Shown here: positions 35,911 to 48,039 of the stretch, piece by piece
Position numbering within the stretch: the first letter of the stretch is position 1
Layout of the letters: each line of letters starts with the position of its first letter
Assembly: GCA_036850595.1 (NCBI GenBank)
Contig: CM072156.1
Span: 9,541,441 to 9,605,440 of the forward strand
Direction: 5' to 3'
Source of the DNA: Rhyacichthys aspro
Taxonomy: Eukaryota; Chordata; Actinopteri; Gobiiformes; Rhyacichthyidae
DNA: 64,000 nt
Translations under genes and position numbers: made by a program
Notes under the pieces: model-generated
Told to the model about the DNA's origin: nothing
The model's input: the letters and a program-made list of their open reading frames with translations, nothing else
The model's database searches: none

Positions 35911-36904
35911 CTTTGAAGAAATGTGAGTTCAGGCGTTATGTGGCTCAATTCTATATGGTAAAAATTAATTACTGCTGTGATCTATTACACCATGCCACTG
36001 AATGACATGTTCTCATTGGTACAAGGTGCTTTAAAGACACAAAGGCTCCATGGGCTCAAAATACAGGGATAGAAAACATTACTCAAGGCATGGCAAAAAT
36101 ACAAGAGACAAGACTGAGAGCACCTCAGAATGGACTCTATAGTGTTTAAAATGAACACAAATATTGCTAAAGCAGTTTCTTGAGGTGTTCCAGTGCCAAA
36201 TACAAGCCTGGCACACTGTGTAAAAGCAACTGACACCAGTATACTAAAATCCACTGCCCTCCACTTCAATCTTTCAAAAAACAAATAAATAAATCATTAC
36301 TACTACTCTACTACTACACTCAATAACACCTGAATCTGTTCCCACTTCTCCACTGCTTCTGCAAAAAGGTCCGTCTTTGTTTTCTCACATATTGAAACTG
36401 TTCAACTTGTGTAAACTAGAGCCTGTGTTTTCAAGACAAAGGCCACAGTTACACAGCCCTCTGTTTACCTGTCCCTCTGTCCTCACCACCTCCTCCTGCC
36501 TCCTGTGTCCTTCTCCTCTGTCCCCTCTGTGTGCTCCCGTCCATTCTGCGTGCCAACTTTTGCCTATACCTGTGATTGTTCGCGGGGTTTAGAGCCAAGA
36601 GAGGATCTACGGGAATCAAAGGTGTCAGGATGTGCAAGATCTTTTCAATGCCACAATACACAGAGGACAGTGTGCAGCCATGCCAAAATCAATCCCACCT
36701 CAATTCATCACCTCCCCCTGTCGGTGCGGGGCTTTGCTTGTCCATGTCATGTGTCCAAAGGTCTGCATATCTGAAGGACTGCAAGTCTTTTAGATTCAGT
36801 CTTCATTGGGCTCTAATCCCTGCACTGATAACATTTTTCTTGTGTGAGAGGATACTAACCCTTGCTGTAAATTTGCATGGTTCAAAGTTTAAAATCCACA
36901 TTAC

Positions 36905-37095
36905 TTCTAAATAGCGTTTATCTTTAAGCCTATTAGCTCTCGGTGGCCTCTCACTTTATGCCGCTCTAAAGTGATTGTTAATCCCCTGAAGCCGCAGTAG
37001 CCATATCATTGTCTTTCGCGATCATATACCTGCTCATTTTGTTTTAGTGGACCTGATTCCTTACATAAAAGCCCATTAGGTTCACAGATCTCATC
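36905..37095. promoter_or_regulatory. Candidate conserved non-coding element
   Basis: Contains ctcggtggcctctcac, gccgctctaaagtgattgttaatcccc, gccgcagtagccatatcattg and ctttcgcgatcatatacc. It has CpGs and TAATCC and GATTGTTAAT cores in AT-rich surroundings. Confidence 0.3.
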
Positions 37096-39225
37096 ACTTT
37101 GTAACTGGAATCTAGACCATAAAGCCTGGTGTTTCAGCTAACTCAGAGCAATAGAATGTTAGGTAGAAAATGGATTCTCTCTGAGGCCTTTTGTGTAAAC
37201 CAGATTGTGTTCATTTACATGTTTTCAGATTCCTGCAGCCTATCAACAGAGTCAGCGACAGAGATGATGAAATGATGTTTCTCATTTCAACACACTTATA
37301 CATAGATGTGTTTTAGAAAATGAAAAAAAGCAGACAAAAAAAAACAAACTGAAGGACTTAATTATACTGACAGTTTTTTTTAAAGAAGGTTTTATACTTG
37401 TGTCATAACCATACCAGATACTCTACAGAGAAGGTAGCACACTCTGTCACACACTGCTGCTTCTACATTGCCTCCTGACTGAGGATATGTTTAAAAGGTT
37501 TAAAAAGACAGGGCATGGGTAATGTTGATGGTAAACTACACTACACTGTTCCTGGAAATCAATGCGTCATCAAAGTCACAATGAGATCCATGTGAAAATG
37601 TGATTTTGCATCCACATTAATGGTCCTTTTCACATTGTTTTTTAGATCCAAATCAGATAAAGATGTTTACATACTTTAGATTTAGATGTACTTTTGATAT
37701 CTAGCAAAGTATAACTTGACACTTAATCCTTGCACATCTTGCAAAAATATTGGAATATTCAGATTTCCTTTAAAACAATTCCACAGAAATATTAATTTCA
37801 AAAAGTATCTCAGGTTTAGTGAGATATCAGATTTTTGCTGTAAATGAGGAGTTGTTTTGCAAGTGCCTTTAAGGCTTCTAAGTGTAAAACTAATATCAAA
37901 TGATGAAAAAACTTTCTAAAACTCCCTCCAGTTACATGAAGCAATCTGAAAACATCTGACATTACACAATTATTCATTTGGACAATTAACACAATTCCAC
38001 TGATGCTGTCCATGGACCTTGCTCTTATATTTTATTTCTGTATGTGATGTCCTTTTTTGTTTTTCCTCTTTTGTTTTTGTCCCCCACCACTCTCATACTG
38101 TAGAGTTAAATAGTATCTATGCCAAGACACCTTCAGAGTAAATTTAAGGATAATATTGGTTATCATGAAGCACATTTTGAGGTAAAAAGTGGATGTGTGT
38201 GGTTATTTTATCAGTTTTATAACATTGTTTATTAAATTTAGCTTTATTTATGAATTGATTTATTGAAAACTTTACTCTACTCAGTTATGGCATGAATAGA
38301 CATGAACCATAATCACAATTGAGGAATTAATCTTCCATAAAAAGTGGCAAAACACTTCCTTGTATCTCTGTTCCACCCTCTAGGTACCTTCCAACTGTGA
38401 GCAAAAGAAAATGAATGCATCATCATTATTCAGAGGGCCACACATAGGCACACACACACACTCAATGATTAACGGCAACAAAAGAGCCTTTTGGTGTTTG
38501 GAGACTGTTATCATTTGATGCATTAATCTCTCTCTACGTTGCTCTCTTCCCATCCTTCATATCATAAAAAAAAGGAATCACTTCCCGAGCCATCTATAGG
38601 AGGAATGAAATGGTGAAGACAAAGAAGACCTATATTTCACCCAAGAATAAAGAGAATTTAAGATGCTACTTTCAAATCCACTCACCATTAAATACAGTAA
38701 GTACAATGACAGACACGGACGTGGAAATTGGCAGCTGCGATTAAAGACGTCACTTTGTGGTTTTATCTGTGCAAGTATGGCAAAGATTCAACAGAATAGA
38801 TATTAGGTTTTAAACAGTTCAAAGACAAGGACCTTGAAACTAGCAGAACAGGTGCATGTAAAACTTCATCAAACGCTGTAATTACTGAAGAATTAGATAA
38901 AAATAAATTGCAATGGGGTGTTAGAAATACTATCAGTAGCTATTTACATGTAGGAGAATGTGTAGTTCTGCTCATTATTAAGAAGTAAATCCAAGAACTT
39001 CCATCATCTGACCTTTAAAATTCAGATGCTTTGGTAACTGAACATACAGTCACTCACAAAACAAACTTTCTTTGTTGATTTTCTAAATCAGCTTTTTTCT
39101 TTGTTGTTAAAGTTTATTAGTTCATCATAGCATTGATAAAATGTCAATCTAAACTTCTGTTGTTGGAATTAAAGTCAGTCCTATCACTTGCTAAACAACA
39201 TGAGTTGAGTATACATTTTGGTGGT
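37096..39225. other. Non-coding, no gene recognised
   Basis: AT-rich DNA with A and T runs. No element or gene recognised. Confidence 0.55.
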
Positions 39226-39229
39226 GTTG

Positions 39230-39600
39230 TAGTAGTTGAGATCTGGTCTTGGGGCAATCTTGAGGCAATCTTGAGGGCAATCTTAAGGCCATTTGGTAAA
39301 GGTCTAGGTCTTGGCATGGCACATTTTTCTGTTCTTGGGAATGAATGAAAACCTCCATTAAATTCAATTTAAAAACTGCCTACTTCACTAAACACTAAAC
39401 TTCAAGAGTCTGGACTAGGTCTAAGACTGGACTTGTTTAGATGTTTTTTACTAGTCCCTTTTCTCAATACAGTGTTATGATTTAGTCTTGACCTGGTCTT
39501 TCTCTGACATAGTCTTGGTCTTGACTCTGTCTTGACCTTATACTTGGTCTCATGCATGTCTTTGTCTCGGTCAGTGTGATCTTGACTACAACCCTACATT
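39230..39600 (-). repeat. Degenerate GGTCTTG-rich interspersed repeat
   Basis: The motif GGTCTTG or GTCTTGA recurs many times (ctggtcttggggcaatcttg, ggtctaggtcttggc, agtcttgacctggtc, agtcttggtcttgactctg, tcttgaccttatacttggtc, gtcttgtctcggtc-like) and ends in gatcttgactacaaccctac. Read on the minus strand it begins 'gtagggttgtagtcaagatc'. I remember this GACCAAGACC-type sequence as common in fish genomes. The middle (about 39310-39410) is less clearly related and may be an insertion or decayed part. Confidence 0.5.
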
Positions 39601-42600
39601 TTGGTAACAGAAGTTTAGTGCAATATATTTTATATAAACAAAAGGTCATTAACGCCAACAAATCTAAATTGGGAATAATAAACAAGATGGATTTGGCAAA
39701 TGTTTGATTAAATTAGTGTAGTCAGTGACAGGGTGGAGAACATTAAACATAATACAAATATAAATCAGGTCAAGTAACATATGGCTTGAGGGCTATGGAG
39801 ATATATGTGAAGGCCATAGCTTCTACACACAGTAGGAAGTACATTGTGCTGCTGTGGGCATGTGTCTTTTTGAGGAAGGGTCTCCATTCAGCCACAAAGT
39901 CCACTGAAAGTCAAAATGTCACAAACTCAACATGTAAATAAACAATTTTCCGAAGAAGTCAAGTGATTTTTGACACTTTGACATCTCTATTTGTGGATCA
40001 GCCAAAACTAAAACTTTCTAAAAACATTCTAAAATCTCCTTTGAGAAAAGCTGATCTCAATCCCTGGAATGTTGAAATAGCTGGTTAACCACAAAGCCTG
40101 AAGCTGCTCAATACAATCACATTTGTTCACGACACAAAGATGAAATAATCGCTTCAATTTCACATCTCTCTCTCCCTGAAAGAGATTGCATTATGGCTTC
40201 TTTTTGATGTCTGCCCTGGATTTTGGGAACAGTCCTATTATGTACTTCTTGAAAGTTGGGATTCAAACACATGCAGATGCAAAATACCAGTTCCATTTTA
40301 CCAGGATGACTTTGCAAAGTGATTCACATCAAAACTCAGTCCCTTTATCAGAAAAACAGCCTGCCCTTACATATAAATGGAAATGTATCTCAATCACCAT
40401 AGGTCCTTTCTTCCATTGCGTTTCATCTTTTCTTGTTATTCATTTTGCTTTATTTCTGACTCCAAACATTTCCATCAAAGCACACAAAAGCAGATGTCTG
40501 CTCTCCTCAATACGCCCTTATTTAGAGCAGCCATCAAGATTTAAATGTTCACTTGTATTGCAGAAAATGCATAAAAGATGCTGGCTATGTAAAAGCAGAT
40601 CAATCAGACTGTTACTCTGTAGTTCAAAATCCTACAACCCCCCCCCCAATATATTTATATGTAAAATAATGTCAGCGTCAGAAAATATTCTAAACATTTT
40701 AGATTAGTCATTTACATAGTATACATTTTATCTTAATTACATGTGCAAAGCTGTCCAAAACATCCTTGAACATGTGACCAAGGGCCTCATTTACTAAGAA
40801 CCCATTAGATCCTTACTATAACACTACAATCTCTTCTTGGCCGTAAATCGGTTTGGCCCACATCTCTGCTATACGCACCAATATTTAGCCACAAGGTAAA
40901 TGGGTTGTGAATGTTTAAACACAGACTCGAGCTGCTCCAAAACTGTGTGCTACTCAGAATTTTAGGGACATAATGGCGTTATTTCACACAGCCTTCAAAG
41001 AGGTCTGTAGATAACTCTGAGGCAGACATTGATATGGTAGTTGTGTGTGAGCAGAGAGTGCTGTCAGTCTCCCTCAGACACTCATGTAGCCTCGCACATA
41101 CCTGCACAAGGTAGGGCTATATGAGTGTGTGTTTGTGGCTCTCTGGTCTTCTCCAGATTCACCCTCACTGTGGCTTTAGAGACCTACATGAGCCTAATGC
41201 CACTGTGTAACACATATATGTTTAATTCAACCTTTGTACGTAAACTGGTACCTTTTACAAATGTGATGAAGAAAATGTATATGTTTTTGGTTTTACCCTG
41301 ACCCAGATCTGACCAATACATTTGTGATAAAACTCTCTCCATTTAAAACAACATTAAGTCCCAGTGAGAGCGATACAGGACTGACGTGTTTCTTTTCTCT
41401 CTTATGCCGGGTCCAGTCTTATCGTCTGGTTTATTTGTGTCTCATATATAAAAATCTGCTCCAATATTACAGATGGAATACATATGCAAATGCATGTGTT
41501 GATCTGATGGGCTAAAACCTTGTTTGTTTGTGTTTACAGTGTGTATCACAGTTCCCTGGTGGGAGTTGAGGTGGTCCTGTAGTGTATTTGTGTTACTAAA
41601 GCAGTTTTGAATGAGGCCTGGTGTGATTGGCTGGATCACTGATGTGAAGTGTGCACATGGTACCAGAGTGATCTTTGCCCATCCCGTAAGCAGAACAGAA
41701 TCAGTCTGCCCTAGCTTCACTCAGTCTGAATACAAATTGAAAGCGCTGCATTTATTTATATCAGACATCTTCCATTTGTTTCATAAGCCATATTCTATTT
41801 CGATGGATGGAAATGTGGACTGAGCTGTCCTTTGGCATTTGGAAGAGAGGGATATAAGGACAAAGCAGGTTGTTTGCTCTTGTTCATGGCGGCTATATGA
41901 GATTTGAACAGTACACGGGAGACGCTGATATTGTGCAGTGTCCCGGTGTCACTAGTGTAATGGGATCATGGAGGTGTGGGCCCTGGAGTGGCCCACAAGC
42001 ACGCTCCTTCTGCTTAAGCAAACAACGGTCTGTCCACTGGTTCAACATGACATAGCATAGACATCTGGTGCATCCGCAGGTGAGTACAGCACAATACTCA
42101 CCAGGTAAATATCACATTAAAGCTCAGTGCAGTATTGTCGGTACACTTTAAATAAAACATGCACTGTATTGTGGGATTGTTGTTCAGAGGCACCTAATGA
42201 CATTTAACTGACTTAACTGGACAAAGCCATAATAATTAGCTGAGTGAAACAGAACTGATGCTGCATTTATGAGCTCCTCAGAGTCAGACGTTAGTCCTCC
42301 TGGAACCATATTAAACCACATCAAATTGTACATTCAACTACTTATATACTGAAACACTACATGAGCTTATTGAACTCTATTATTATATTTCAATCATTTA
42401 TCACACTGAGTAGAACATGTTCTTATATATATGATATTTCTAGATTCTGATATTTACATTTGAATATTGCTGGTCTGTGTTAATGTTATCAAGAACAATC
42501 TTTATATTTATGTAGGATTTAATAAATTATTCAATTTGTGTTGTGCCTGTTGGAAGAAAATATGGTGTGTCTTATAGCATAAACATATAAAACTGAATCT

Positions 42601-42990
42601 AATTTTGAAAAGTGACATAAACAAGGATGTGTGTTTTAGCTATTTATGCAACAAACAATATGAAGCAAACCCATTTATTTCTAAAAGATGTAATTAAAGG
42701 AGAGAAAAAAAAAAACTTGAGCCCAGCTACGCGTGTGATGAGAGAAACTGCTACTTACTTCTATGCAAATGCATTCCAATTGATCAGCTAAAGCTGATTA
42801 CTTCCAGTAGTTTTTGATGTGCATGTAAATGTAATCAGTGAAAAGTTAGCGCAAAGGGCCACATAAGAGCTGATGGGAGAGAAACATTATCTATCATTAA
42901 TAAGACACACATCACACGTTATTAGGATGGAGAAGGATGTCCAGTTCTAATCAAACAGATGTTAGAAACAGTGGACAGAAGCTCTAACTC
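39601..42990. other. Non-coding, no gene recognised
   Basis: AT-rich DNA. The longest open frame in the window (173 codons, 40186-40707) lies here but has no domain, low-complexity composition and no splice context. A C run lies at 40639-40647. The stretch at 41600-42060 is less AT-rich and might contain regulatory sequence. Confidence 0.5.
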
Positions 42991-43410
42991 AGTTTTTTTA
43001 TCCCCCCCCCCTTTTTTTTTTTTTTGGTTGTGGGGGGGGGGGGGGGGGAGCCCCGCCGGGGAAAACAAACAACCAAACACAAAACCAAAACAAAAAAAAA
43101 AACCACAACCCCCCCCCTTTTGGTGGGGGGGGGGCGGGGGGGGGGGGGGTGGGTGTTGGGGGGGGGGGGGGGGGGGAAAAGAAAAAAAAAAAACCCCTTT
43201 TTTTTGTTGGGGGGGGGGGGGGGCCGAAAAGAAGGGGGGTGTGGTGGGGGGGGGGGGAAAAAAAAAAAAAAAAAAGGGGGGGGGGGGGAAAGGAGAAAAA
43301 AAAAAAAAAAAAAAAATGATAAAAAAAAAAAAAAAGGGGAGAGGGGGGGGGGTTGGGGGGGGGAGCCAAAAAAAAAATTTCGCCCGCTGTAAAGGTTTTT
43401 GGGGGAAACT
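42991..43410. repeat. Homopolymer-run block, probably an assembly artefact
   Basis: About 400 bases consist almost wholly of runs of 4-20 identical bases (G and A on the plus strand, with some C and T), such as long G runs alternating with long A runs. The edges change abruptly into normal sequence. No known genomic element looks like this. It resembles raw or poorly polished read sequence in which every base is stretched into a run. The Pro/Gly/Phe/Lys-repeat frames of up to 177 codons in it are not genes. Confidence 0.8.
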
Positions 43411-45179
43411 TATTGGAAAATTTCTTACTGTTGGTAGCAAAACAACAAGGGACAATTCTTCTTGTTAGCACTATATTCACTGTGTAATAAACTGTTATTA
43501 TGTTATGTGTCCAAAATCTTAACTAAACTGATGATCGATTTTACCAAGAAGAGCTAAGCACAATAAGCCATTAAGTAAAGCCATTAGGATTGAAGGAGTA
43601 AGCAATGGCCATGGTCTATGTTCCACTAATAGTTTAAATCCAACCAGATTTTAAGAAAAAAAAAAAAATCACTGAAATATTATAGGTGCAATGTTTTGCT
43701 TTGGGTTTGTTGAGTGGGGAAAGTGATGCAGGCCCAAATGACAGACAGAGACTTGCCATTTGACTTGGGGATTATTGCTTGAGCCTGAGCTTTCGCCTGC
43801 TGGGATGATGTAAAGAACAGTCTAGCCTTGTGAACATGATATCAGCTGCTCTCATCTCTTTCCACAGACTGATATGTCAAATCTGAACACATCAGTCACG
43901 AGAGAGCTCTTTTAGCAGCACTTTTAACCCCACCTGTCCATCCAAATTTTAATATTAGCAAGTTACAAACACACTTTTGTTTTGCAGTGAGACGTATCTA
44001 TAATGATGATTTTTTTGGCATTATTTAAGACATTTATTGAGAATGAGTGCTAGAAAACAATCATTCGCCAATTAATCATCAAACCATTCTGAAAAAAAAC
44101 AAAACAACTGTTACAGACAGTGAGGAAAAGGAAATGAGAAGAAAAGAAAAGAGTGTGAGTGGATTGTAATGGCTGGAGGCTTGGAGTGACAGTCCATTAC
44201 TCCTTGGGATTAGTTCTGTTGGTATAAGAATATAGATCTAATCACCTCAGTCAACTCAATTAATTAGTTCAAGCAGGTGTCATGGTAGACTGACTACAAT
44301 AAGACAGACATAGTAAATATTAGCACTGCACATTACACTCAGGCACTAGGAGTTGTCAAACACTCCCTAGTGCAAGCTTTGTTTGATTCACAATGTTGAT
44401 GATGGTATTACGTCACAACAGTGATATATGCATACTTTCTTGCACAATGTAGTGCAAAAAACTTGTCAGGACTTGTCAAGTGGTGTGGGCTTAGTTTAAA
44501 TTGGGAATAAAGTGACAGCGTGTCAGGGCTTCTGTGTGGACATCTGTGATGGTTCTAACATGCAATATACAAACACTACACTCAGCATGAAACAAAAATG
44601 AAAAGGATATTTATGACTTTAGAGAATGAGAGAGAAAAGAATGCTTTTTTTTTTGCCTTAAAATGTGAGAAAAGGGTGTACTTGCATGATTCGTTTACAG
44701 ATGGACTAGCTTAGTCCATAAAAGACTCATAGTATTGTGTTATTTTAGAACATTTTACAACTCATTTCAAAGACTCAAATGGAACAGTGTGTCACAAATT
44801 AAAGAGAATTTTGAAGGAAAAATCTTAGGGTTTTTGAAATAAGAACAGTTCCATTATGCAGACTGGCAGCCTATTCAATTAAGTCACATTGTGTCACATT
44901 GACATGGGCCTGCAGACATTATACAAGATGGGACTTGATGACTGGCCAAAGCATGTCAGTACAGCATGACGAGGAACTAACCCACAACCATCATTAAAAG
45001 TCCACTACAAGTTTAGAGCTTGTTTAATAAAGATGAATGGAAAAGACCATGACAGCTTTGAAAGAAATTTCAGCCAGGTGAAGTAATTGCAATAATCTGT
45101 CAAGGCTTTTTTTGTAACTTGAGCAGCAGGTAGTCTGTTTACTAGTGCTAACCCTGTTAAAAGGCCTGAAGCCAAACAG
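43411..45179. other. Non-coding, no gene recognised
   Basis: Ordinary AT-rich DNA resumes. A run of A at 43656-43668 and a T run at 44645-44654. No gene or element identified. Confidence 0.55.
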
Positions 45180-45480
45180 TCTAAGGTCCTTTTCACACCT
45201 AACAGTCCAGTAGACGCACTGTTGCATTTTCACATTTGTACATTTGTTTTGGTTGCATTTACCCCAATACATAGCTCAGAGATCTGCTCCCTGTCTATGG
45301 TTTATTGTTTTGTCCATTATGACCTCTTTCAAACCACACCAGGGTTTACTTTGGAGCAAATCAAGAGTTTTGTTTTTAGGCAAATCAGAGTTCGCTTTTT
45401 GGACCACACCAAAAAGTTAAATTGCACATTTACACCTCGTCAAATGAGTCAGACTTGAGCTGATGAACTAGAGTTCAATT
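45180..45480. mobile_element. Possible MITE-like DNA transposon remnant
   Basis: The left end (aaggtccttttcacacctaacag) resembles the 'TTTTCACACC' termini of common fish MITEs. The interior (gacctctttcaaaccacacc, tttggagcaaatcaagag, cagagttcgctttttggacc, acaccaaaaag) resembles the GAACC/GGTCC-rich interior of the same kind. The expected matching inverted terminus on the right could not be found, so the element is truncated or the call is wrong. Confidence 0.35.
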
Positions 45481-45939
45481 TAGATTGAATGGTAATGAAA
45501 GAATAAAAGCTGTACTACTATTAGGCCTATTACAAACTTGAAAAGCACAGAGAGGTATCCAACTATAGAAAGTCATGTTGAGAGTTGCTTACTCATATAA
45601 AAAGATGCAATTAAGTCAAGTGATCAATTCTTATTTCCTCAGTAATCCTTCCATAATCTACCTCTAGGTCCACAGTTTTTATATTGGTAAACACTGGGAA
45701 AGTGCTGATGCAGGTATAAGAACTAGAAAATTGGAGTTTTATGCAAAGAAGTATGCCAGATTAACTGACTCTTGCAAATAACAATACTGTCTAACCATAG
45801 GAGAGAAATTTTATGAAACAGTAGTGTAAAGCAGAGGAGGATCCAGAGAGGCAGGTCAAGAGGTGAAAAAAAGCTCCGGTCCAAGTGGCCAAATGTAAAC
45901 GATGAAAGTCTGCAAAAATACAATTAACAGATAACAGAC

Positions 45940-46300
45940 CAAGAAACAAGCTTTAAATAAAAACAAAGTGTGGACAAGCGTGTAGCGGCGATAGACAGAG
46001 AGGAATGCAATGAAGAGAGACAACGAGGCACAATATACAGGGTGAAGAGTAATAAAAAGATGAGGCAGCAGAAAATGGCAGGCGGGAAGGAGGGAGGGGG
46101 GTCTGGATGGATGGACTAAAAGAAGTGAAGAAGCAAGAACGAGAAAAGAAAGTAAGGGTGGGTGAGGAAGGAAATGGGCAAAGTCAAAAATCATGAAGAA
46201 TTTGGTAAAATGTGAAAGACAATAAGAAAGAAAGGCAGACATGAAGCAGGTAAAGGAATGTGGGAGATGTGAAGCCAGATGATGTCGATACTGAGAGCGA
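45940..46300. repeat. Purine-rich low-complexity stretch
   Basis: Strong A/G bias on the plus strand (agagaggaatgcaatgaagag, ggcgggaaggagggaggggg). It creates long Ser/Leu/Phe-rich minus-strand frames (46308-45856, 150 codons) that are not genes. Confidence 0.6.
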
Positions 46301-47639
46301 GGGAGCAAGAGGAAAGCTATATTGCAGGACTAAGTGGCCAAAGCACAGTCTGCCAAATATAAAATCAATAGACACTATCTCAGGCCGACCTCCTGCTGCT
46401 GAATCCATAAAGAAGGGAACGAATCCTCGGTAAAAGATACATGAAGACACCTCTCAAGATTCAGCATTAACACACAGAGACCTTGTAGTTTATGTTCAAC
46501 ACTGTGTAGATTTGTAACTATCAGCGTGAAGCAACAAAGAATGGTTGGTACAAAAAGGTTTGTTTGGAAAGATGAGGAGACAAAGGGATTATTTGAATAA
46601 ACTATCCTCCTCCTAAATGTCAGACACAAATGTGACAACACACTAAATCCAACAGTAACCACCAGTCTATAGTCTGTAATATATTTAGTCAGTACAGTCC
46701 AATAAGCTAAAATTGTGCCACCATTTAACGGACTTGCAATTGTGTTGATGTTGTCAAGATCTTTTAGCCAGCCTGATACACCAGTCAGACTACCGAGCAG
46801 ACAAGCAGCGTTAACTAAATGATTCACTGCTTTACTATCACACTCTTACGCACTTCAGTGAACACACACACACTGGCCCACAGCTGACAACAGGACTAAC
46901 TGGCTGAGAGACGACTTGAGCACATGGCCTCTTAGCTGCTGCCCGCTATTACTGGAAGTAAATATGCAGGAAGCACAAAAGAGGACATGTAAGGGAAATT
47001 GACTATCGAAGGAGAGAGGACGGAGGAAACGACTGAGGCCAAACAACAGAGAAAAGGGACAAGGGAGAGTGAAAAAGATGGATAGATCGAAGCAAAGGCC
47101 AGGTGAATGAGAAAAGACATGGTGAGAGAGGTGAAAATTTGCATGGGGTTAAATTTAAATAGTCCACTACAGACCAGCTCCACTACAAAAGGAACAGGAA
47201 CATATCTAAACAACTCAAACACACACATATGCTACGTGAAATGCAAAAATCTACACACTGTTCACAACTGCAGCGATAAGTTTACTATATGTAACCTTAA
47301 CTTTATATGGAAAAACTGGTGTAAAAAGAAACAATGGAAACACAAAGAGCAGTAATACTGGGATGGAAGTAATACGAGAAAGAGACAAAACACATTTCTG
47401 GCTTCTAGGTGAATTTTGTATGTGCCGTCTTTTTTCCGACTGCAAATCACAAGGGGCCTCTAGTAAAACTGGCAACAGAGCAGAAATACTGCATCTAGTT
47501 CTCTAACAACATCTATCCAAATGACAAGTTTAGGGATTTTCAGTATACAGTTAAAAAAACATGCTGTCAAAATCCTACTGAATTACTAAAAATTAGCTGA
47601 TAAAGTTGGTGGATGAGCTGTATAAACACTAGGACAGCA

Positions 47640-47800
47640 TTGGCTGAACTGTGCTTGTGTCACGAGCGTGATAATACCAGTTTTCACATTCATTTTAATA
47701 CCAACAGCATCGTTTGATTGTCAGTCAAGTCTCTTGGGAGAATAAATCATCCAATTAACACTGAGCTAATGGGCGGGATTTTAATTAGAGCTGTCAACAC
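47640..47800. promoter_or_regulatory. Candidate conserved non-coding element
   Basis: Contains cacgagcgtgataatacc, cattcattttaataccaac, tttgattgtcagtcaag, aaatcatccaattaacactg, gctaatgggcggg and ttttaattagagctgtc. The TAAT and TGATTG cores (homeodomain, MEIS/PBX-like TGTCAG) are dense. A CA microsatellite follows. Confidence 0.35.
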
Positions 47801-47904
47801 TTGCTCTCCCTCTTTCTGTGTTATTTCAACAACTATTCATCTTCTCTATTCTTTTTCAGCACCCGTTTTGTTCCGCTGATTACTATTCCACAGGGAATGC
47901 TCTC

Positions 47905-47905
<1 letters not shown>

Positions 47906-47958
<53 letters not shown>
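47906..47958 (+). repeat. (CA)n microsatellite
   Basis: About 26 uninterrupted CA units, then imperfect CA-rich sequence. The His-Thr repeat frames over it are not genes. Confidence 0.97.
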
Positions 47959-47964
<6 letters not shown>

Positions 47965-48039
47965 GTGTCACCAGCGCATAGTGCACACATCCACAAGTGC
48001 CCAGACACACAGAGCCAGGGCTCATCATCAAAGTGATGC

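Noticed and set aside
40186..40707. 173-codon plus-strand frame, the longest in ordinary sequence
   Set aside because: No domain, signal or splice context, and a C run inside it; AT-rich chance frame.
42922..43480. Open frames of 122-177 codons on both strands
   Set aside because: They translate homopolymer runs into Pro, Gly, Phe and Lys stretches; the DNA itself is probably artefactual.
45856..46827. Two 150-codon minus-strand frames
   Set aside because: The first is produced by purine-rich DNA. The second has no domain and no conserved-looking composition.
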